From the NCBI GenBank assembly GCA_902497095.1, contig CABVDD010000001.1, positions 99,512-163,511 on the forward strand: DNA of 64,000 nt, in the 5' to 3' direction. This DNA comes from an uncultured Faecalicoccus sp. Its GTDB lineage: Bacteria; Bacillota_I; Bacilli_A; Erysipelotrichales; Erysipelotrichaceae. This document shows, piece after piece, positions 59,448 to 64,000 of the stretch. Both the position numbers and the translations under genes were made by a program. The stretch's first letter is position 1, and each line of letters opens with the position of its first letter. The notes under the pieces were generated by a model. It was not told the DNA's origin. It did no database searches and saw nothing but the letters and a program-made list of their open reading frames with translations.

Positions 59448-59476
59448 TTGACAGAATACCTATAAAATGCAAAAAT
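59448..59476 (+). promoter_or_regulatory. Possible promoter at the first LCP gene
   Basis: A consensus TTGACA (59448-59453), a 17-bp spacer and a weak AAAAAT (59471-59476), 6 bases before the ATG at 59483. Confidence 0.45.
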
Positions 59477-59482
59477 AATTCC

Positions 59483-61285
59483 ATGAGAAAAAATAATGTG
59501 CAGAATGCAGCGCGTAAGAGGACAGTAAAGAGACGAAAAATGTCACCTTTATTAAAACTCTTATGTTTTCTTTTGTCTGTTGTTTGTTTAGGGTTAGTTG
59601 CGTTTTTAGGTTTTCAACTTTTTAATCTGGATATGTTACCATTAACATTGTTGTTGCCAGTGTTATTTGTGGTTATCTTGATTACGCTGTTGATCATTGT
59701 CTTCTCTAATTTTAAATGTCGAAGAAATGTATCAAAGCTAGTTATGACCATTCTATTAGCTGTTCTGGCAACGACATATGGTTTAGGAAACTATTATGTT
59801 TATGGATTATCCAATTTATTTAATGAAGTAACAAATCTTACAGATAAAGTAGTAAACAAAGTCAATGTATATGCCCTGGCCGGTTCTAGTATGGCTTCGG
59901 CATCTGATTTGAACGGTAAGACATTAGGCATTGTGACAGGCCTGGATGAACAAGGGACAAAACGCTGTATTGAAGATTTAAATGAAAAAAATGTAGAGAT
60001 TGAAACGGCAGAGTATAGTACGTTAAGCGATCTTTTGTATGGTCTTTTCAATGAACAGGTTGATGGTATCATTTTAAATGAAACTTATGAAAATGATATT
60101 CATGAACAAGGAGATTATACAAATTTTGGTGTTATGACCAAGCGTGTATACGAAACGGTTTATTATACGGATCGTTCTACTTCACAAAGTGAATCTTTAA
60201 ATGCTGTTGATAGTATTACGACAACGCCATTTACCATTTTAATCAGTGGAAATGACTCTTATGGATCTCTTGCGCAAACAAGTCGTTCCGATGTCAATAT
60301 GTTGGTTACGATCGATCCTTCAAGCCATCGTGTATTGATGACAAGCCTTCCGCGTGATTTATATGTGCCAATTGCTTGTCCGCAAGGTGTTGAAGATTGT
60401 CCGGATGATACATTGAACAAGTTGACACATACAGGACAATATGGTGTAGAAGCAACGGATGAAACAATCGAGAAGGCATTAGATATTACCGTTAATTATA
60501 CCGTCCGTGTCAATTTTTCCAGTCTTGTCAATTTAGTGGATGCTGTAGGTGGTATTGATGTGTATGTAGAAGACGGATTGGAAGTAGATACATTCTATGC
60601 CAATGGCACTGAAGGAGTACAGGCAGGATGGAATCATCTAAATGGAGAAAGAGCTTTAGCTTTTGCTCGTGAAAGACATGCTTATGTCGATGGAGATGCA
60701 CAACGAGTAAAAAATCAACAGATTGTTTTAGAAGCATTGATCAATAAAATTATCTCACCAAGTATGATAGTGAATTTTGGAAGCTTTATTGATGCTTTAG
60801 GCGGAGCTTTTGAAACAAATATGCCGGCTGATCAAATTCGAAGTTTTATACGTTATCAGTTTGCCATGATGCCAAAATGGCAATTTGAAAGTTTTACGAT
60901 CTTAGGATTGGTTAGCACGGAGTATTGTACGATTCAAGGTGATTATGCTTCGGTAATGATTCCTTATGAAGAATATCTTCAAGTCGCAAAAGAGAAAATT
61001 GATGCGGTTTTATCTGGAAAATCCAGTGATACAGTGGATTCGCCAACCAGTGATACATCTCTTTTGACGCTTAAAGATTATAGTGAGTACCAAGATCAGT
61101 CATCGACATATGAAGACAATAGTACACCGGATACTTCTTATCAGGAACCTTCACAAGATTATACACAAAACTGGCAGGTATACGATACGCCACAATACGA
61201 TGAGTCGGTTCCTTATCAAGATGAAATGACACAGTATGATACGAGTACTTATGATCCATATGCCGATATATCACAAGGATATTAA
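59483..61285 (+). CDS. LCP (LytR-CpsA-Psr) family protein, copy 1
   Basis: This 600-residue protein attaches glycopolymers to peptidoglycan from lipid-linked precursors. A basic cytoplasmic tail is followed by three membrane segments, an external region (about 140-230) and the LCP domain. Key motifs are SRSDVNMLVTID (from 267), LMTSLPRDLYV, and FARERHAYVDGDAQRVKNQQ with the conserved Arg residues. The external insert (GKTLGIVTGLDEQGTKRC to DGIILNETYENDI) resembles half of a type-3 solute-binding protein. The tail is rich in Tyr, Gln, Asp and Ser. The start at 59483 has no Shine-Dalgarno. Confidence 0.87.
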   Translation: MRKNNVQNAARKRTVKRRKMSPLLKLLCFLLSVVCLGLVAFLGFQLFNLDMLPLTLLLPVLFVVILITLLIIVFSNFKCRRNVSKLVMTILLAVLATTYGLGNYYVYGLSNLFNEVTNLTDKVVNKVNVYALAGSSMASASDLNGKTLGIVTGLDEQGTKRCIEDLNEKNVEIETAEYSTLSDLLYGLFNEQVDGIILNETYENDIHEQGDYTNFGVMTKRVYETVYYTDRSTSQSESLNAVDSITTTPFTILISGNDSYGSLAQTSRSDVNMLVTIDPSSHRVLMTSLPRDLYVPIACPQGVEDCPDDTLNKLTHTGQYGVEATDETIEKALDITVNYTVRVNFSSLVNLVDAVGGIDVYVEDGLEVDTFYANGTEGVQAGWNHLNGERALAFARERHAYVDGDAQRVKNQQIVLEALINKIISPSMIVNFGSFIDALGGAFETNMPADQIRSFIRYQFAMMPKWQFESFTILGLVSTEYCTIQGDYASVMIPYEEYLQVAKEKIDAVLSGKSSDTVDSPTSDTSLLTLKDYSEYQDQSSTYEDNSTPDTSYQEPSQDYTQNWQVYDTPQYDESVPYQDEMTQYDTSTYDPYADISQGY

Positions 61286-61296
61286 GGAGAGAGCCA

Positions 61297-63201
61297 ATGA
61301 AAAAAGTAAAGGAAAAGAAAAGCAGAGGATTTCAAATCTTCGGAATTATTCTATCGGTTTTACTTGTTGTTGCTTTAGCGTTTACTGTTTTTGAAATATT
61401 TACGCTAAATGTGTTACCGACTAATTTGTTGGTTCCTGTGATATTGATTTTGATCATTCTTTCATTGATTGTGATCTTATTGTTGAATTTTGTCAGTCGT
61501 AAACTTGCAGGCAAGATTTTCTCATCTTTATTAGCGCTTGTGATGACAGGTGTACTAGGTTGGGGAAGTTATTATCTGTATACGACCGGCAATATGCTTT
61601 CAAATATCACATCGCATGATGGAGAAACTAAAAATACTGTTTCTGTGATTACGATGAAATCGAATTCGTATGAATCATTGGAAGATTTAGAAGATGCCAA
61701 TATAGGTTATTTAAAAAAGATCGATAATTATGGTACAGAACAGTTTTTAAAGGATGCTTCAAAAGAGTTGGGGTATGATAAAAAAACTTCTATGTTGAAT
61801 CTTGGTTTTGATAATGTGTATGCACAAGAGACAGAAACAGATCAAGATACGCAGGAAGATAAAGAAGAAAAGCCAACATTTGAAGATGAGTATTCTTACT
61901 TACCATTTAATCAAAAGGATTACCCTAGTATTCAGGCTTTGGCAAAAGCTTTGTATGACAAAGATGTTGATGCGATCATTTTGAATGAAACGTATCGTGC
62001 CAATTTGGAAGAATTGGAAGATTATGTAAATTTTGAATCGGAAACGAATGTTGTTTACCAAACCGTTTATTATACAGATAAAGAAAATGAAGCATTGGTC
62101 GTATCTGATATCACATCGGAACCATTTAATATTTTTATTTCTGGTAATGATACATATGGTGATGTGGGAGAACTTTCACGCTCTGATGTAAATATGATCG
62201 TGACTGTAAATCCATCTACCAGTACGGTTTTATTGACAAGTATACCACGAGATACTTATGTAGAATCAGCCTGTGATGCATCAGATGGTTGTCAACAAGG
62301 TGCTATGGATAAGATAACGCATTTAGGAATTCATGGTGTAAATGCCAGTAAAATGACTGCCGAAAACTTATTAGGCATTGATATCAACTATACATTCAGA
62401 GTTAATTTCTCCAGTGTCATGGACATTGTAGATGCTTTGGGAGGCATTGATATCTTTGTAGAAGAAGGTATGGCTGTTGATTCATTCTATGCCGATAACA
62501 CTTTAGAAGGTGTGCAGGAAGGCTGGAATCATTTGGATGGTAAACGTGCATTATCTTTTGCCCGTGAACGATATGCTTATCAAGATGGAGATAACCAGCG
62601 TGTAAAGAATCAACAAAAAGTTCTCCAAGCTATTTTTGATAAGGCGACATCACCAGACATCATTGTGAAGTATGCCAGTTTGATGGAAGCTTTCAGTGGT
62701 GCATTTGAAACAAACATGAGCACCAGTGAAATCACATCCCTGATTCAATATCAGCTGCAATCCGATCCAAGTTGGACATTTGAAAGTTATCAAATTTCTG
62801 GTGCAGGCGATATGATGTATTGCGCAGAAGCAGGGCAAGATCTTTCTGTAACTGTGCCGGATATGCGAACGGTGCAAGTTGCTAGAGAGAAAATTCAGGC
62901 CGTTATGGATGGTGAATCTTCTGAAAGCGTTGATACTGAATGGCTGGATACTACAAGTCCTGTTTATAATTACTGGGGAAATTATGATCCAGATGCGGAT
63001 TACAAAACAGGAGATTATTCACAGGCTCCACAAGATACATATACCCCATCAGACACAACAACTGAGTATTATGATACGCAAACCTATGTTCCAGAAACTA
63101 ACTATCAAGAAACGTATCCTAATGCATATGATCAAACAACAGTGCCTGAACAAGATATACAACAGCCGACTGTTGAAGAAACACCGGTTACCGGATATTA
63201 A
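61297..63201 (+). CDS. LCP (LytR-CpsA-Psr) family protein, copy 2
   Basis: This 634-residue paralogue of the upstream gene has the same plan: basic start, three membrane segments, a binding-protein-like insert (NIGYLKKIDNYGTEQFL to VDAIILNETYRANLEELE, here with an additional acidic loop), the LCP domain (SRSDVNMIVTVNPST, LLTSIPRDTYV, FARERYAYQDGDNQRVKNQQ) and a long Tyr/Thr/Pro/Gln-rich tail. AAGGAGAGAG lies upstream, and only 11 bases separate it from copy 1. Two LCPs in one unit suggest partial redundancy or different polymers. Confidence 0.9.
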   Translation: MKKVKEKKSRGFQIFGIILSVLLVVALAFTVFEIFTLNVLPTNLLVPVILILIILSLIVILLLNFVSRKLAGKIFSSLLALVMTGVLGWGSYYLYTTGNMLSNITSHDGETKNTVSVITMKSNSYESLEDLEDANIGYLKKIDNYGTEQFLKDASKELGYDKKTSMLNLGFDNVYAQETETDQDTQEDKEEKPTFEDEYSYLPFNQKDYPSIQALAKALYDKDVDAIILNETYRANLEELEDYVNFESETNVVYQTVYYTDKENEALVVSDITSEPFNIFISGNDTYGDVGELSRSDVNMIVTVNPSTSTVLLTSIPRDTYVESACDASDGCQQGAMDKITHLGIHGVNASKMTAENLLGIDINYTFRVNFSSVMDIVDALGGIDIFVEEGMAVDSFYADNTLEGVQEGWNHLDGKRALSFARERYAYQDGDNQRVKNQQKVLQAIFDKATSPDIIVKYASLMEAFSGAFETNMSTSEITSLIQYQLQSDPSWTFESYQISGAGDMMYCAEAGQDLSVTVPDMRTVQVAREKIQAVMDGESSESVDTEWLDTTSPVYNYWGNYDPDADYKTGDYSQAPQDTYTPSDTTTEYYDTQTYVPETNYQETYPNAYDQTTVPEQDIQQPTVEETPVTGY

Positions 63202-63206
63202 AAAAG

Positions 63207-63236
63207 AATTGGAGAGTTCATTCTCCAATTTTTTTA
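63207..63236. terminator. Intrinsic terminator after the LCP pair
   Basis: AATTGGAGA (63207-63215) pairs with TCTCCAATT (63222-63230), then Ts. It overlaps the 3' end of the convergent XRE gene. Confidence 0.9.
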
Positions 63237-63751
63237 TTTTGGCTATCTTTTTTTCTTGTGAGAAAAATGCCAACGACTGATCCAATCAATAAAATAGGTG
63301 CCATGCGAATAAACAGCCATTCAAAACTATGTAAAAAGAAGATCAAGATGGCTGTTTCAATGTTGTCTAAAGACCATGCGGTATAAAAACTGTTGGATGT
63401 ATATAAGATCAGAAAACCTAAAAGAATAAATAAACTGCAAAAAATAAAAATGAAATGAAGCATCTTCTGACGGTTCTCTTTACGTTTAGCCAATTGTAAA
63501 TTGATGATTTCTAACTTGTTGGCCAAGGATTGTATAGTTTGATCTTGAATTTTTGAATTTGTTTCTGCCAGTAAAAAAGAAACAGAGGTATCTAAACATT
63601 TGGATAAACAGATAAGCATATCGGCATCAGGAACAGATAGGCCATTTTCCCATTTTGAAACAGTTTGTCGAACAACATGGAGTTGGTCGGCTAATTCTTG
63701 TTGAGAAAGTCCTTTTGATCTTCTTAAGTTTTTAATATTTTCACTCAGCAT
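63218..63751 (-). CDS. XRE-family helix-turn-helix regulator with membrane segments
   Basis: This 177-residue protein starts with a Cro/CI-type helix-turn-helix (IKNLRRSKGLSQQELADQL and QTVSKWENGLSVPD), then a linker with a short coiled coil, and two or three membrane segments (FIFIFCSLFILLGFLILY and MAPILLIGSVVGIFL). DNA-binding domains tied to the membrane often sense envelope state or pair with a membrane partner. The start at 63751 follows AAGGAGGT by 7 nt. It is monocistronic. Targets are unknown. Confidence 0.88.
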   Translation of the reverse strand: MLSENIKNLRRSKGLSQQELADQLHVVRQTVSKWENGLSVPDADMLICLSKCLDTSVSFLLAETNSKIQDQTIQSLANKLEIINLQLAKRKENRQKMLHFIFIFCSLFILLGFLILYTSNSFYTAWSLDNIETAILIFFLHSFEWLFIRMAPILLIGSVVGIFLTRKKDSQNKKIGE

Positions 63752-63778
63752 AAAATCAGACCTCCTTGTTTTGTCTAT

Positions 63779-63808
63779 ATTATAAAAAATATAAGATAAA
63801 ATGAACAA
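63779..63808 (-). promoter_or_regulatory. Promoter of the XRE-family gene
   Basis: On the minus strand TTGTTC (63808-63803), an 18-bp spacer and TATAAT (63784-63779). Confidence 0.65.
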
Positions 63809-63897
63809 GCAACGCATAATAACATAGTGTAAACAATTCATATTATTAAAAAAAATTGAGAAATTTTAATAGTTTTTCAAAATTTAAACGTATCTAA

Positions 63898-63926
63898 TAC
63901 TAGATGCTTGTACAAGTATCCTAGTA
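63898..63926. repeat. 29-bp near-perfect palindrome before the Rpn-like gene
   Basis: TACTAG-ATGCTTG (63898-63910) mirrors CAAGTAT-C-CTAGTA (63913-63926) around TA, with one G-T pair and one bulged C. It is 16 bases before the ATG of the next gene and could be an operator or an RNA hairpin. Confidence 0.65.
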
Positions 63927-63941
63927 AAGGATGGTGATGGT

Positions 63942-64000
63942 ATGTCATCTAAGTTAAATTTGAAATATGATATGGCTTTTAAATCCGTCTTTGGTTCTGG
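63942..64000 (+). CDS. Start of a probable Rpn/PD-(D/E)XK family nuclease, cut by window edge
   Basis: Only the first 19 codons are in the window. The opening LNLKYDMAFKSVFGSG matches the N terminus of Rpn-family recombination-promoting nucleases, also annotated as PD-(D/E)XK transposase-like proteins, which typically begin with D-x-x-F-K-x-x-F-G. GGTGATGG lies upstream. The nuclease core would be outside the window, so this is a tentative call. Confidence 0.55.
   Translation, partial: MSSKLNLKYDMAFKSVFGS

Noticed and set aside
59414..59482. Earlier ATG at 59414 for the first LCP gene
   Set aside because: It would begin directly after the previous stop with no ribosome site and add an atypical N terminus; MRKNN at 59483 gives the usual basic tail.

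Overview
The window is a 64 kb, AT-rich, gene-dense stretch of chromosome from a Gram-positive bacterium of the Bacillota. PolC-type DNA polymerase, RNase J, lactose/cellobiose-type PTS proteins, a PRD regulator, LCP cell-wall ligases, DUF951 next to ychF, and the mraZ-rsmH-ftsL-pbp/ftsA-ftsZ division genes all point that way. The overall gene style resembles Erysipelotrichia. This is a judgement from protein style, not a database result. I see no rRNA, tRNA, CRISPR array, insertion sequence or intact prophage.

Layout. 1-6.1 kb holds the tail of a heptad-repeat membrane protein, a TPP-riboswitch-controlled thiamine transporter, a GNAT acetyltransferase, an LDH-family dehydrogenase, def, RNase J and an ACT protein. 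6.5-14.6 kb holds a metallophosphoesterase with altered motifs, ftsW, then the packed run rsmD-coaD-rnc-polC. 14.7-23.4 kb is a PTS locus (IIC, PRD regulator, IIB, IIA) bracketed by two paralogous proteins that look like the C-terminal domain of RarA/MgsA without its ATPase, followed by two deoD-type nucleoside phosphorylases, a YczE-like membrane protein and deoB. 23.6-29.6 kb holds two secreted NlpC/P60-like hydrolases flanking glyA-rlmH-pgk-tpiA. 29.6-33.4 kb is ispF-dtd-folD-DUF951-ychF-M50 protease. 33.7-38.9 kb is a complete branched-chain amino acid ABC operon (livKHMGF) ending in a CBS-ACT protein. 39-49.4 kb holds a DtxR-family regulator, a U32 peptidase, enolase, two DUF proteins, a methyltransferase, a HAD phosphatase, an M19 dipeptidase, MscL with a zinc ribbon, and lactate permease. 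49.6-56.5 kb is a shortened division cluster: mraZ, rsmH, an FtsL-like protein, a PASTA penicillin-binding protein, a divergent ftsA, ftsZ and an unrecognised gene fused to the end of ftsZ. 56.5-63.2 kb is an envelope-glycan group: hexapeptide protein, double glycosyltransferase and two LCP ligases. The right edge has an XRE regulator and the start of a probable Rpn-family nuclease.

Genes that work together include PTS import with nucleoside phosphorolysis and phosphopentomutase, pgk/tpiA/eno in glycolysis, the LDH-family enzyme with lactate permease, and division with envelope polymer attachment. The genome is compact: intrinsic terminators often overlap stop codons, promoters follow directly, and several genes use TTG or GTG starts. 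Three genes (def, the U32 peptidase and the first LCP gene) lack a visible Shine-Dalgarno and start 6 nt after a -10-like box, so they may be leaderless.

The most unexplained items are the RarA-C-terminal-like pair around the PTS, the unknown gene behind ftsZ together with the FtsA that lacks canonical nucleotide-binding motifs, the LCP proteins with a binding-protein-like insert, and a structured 3'-3' intergenic region at 5.4-5.7 kb.
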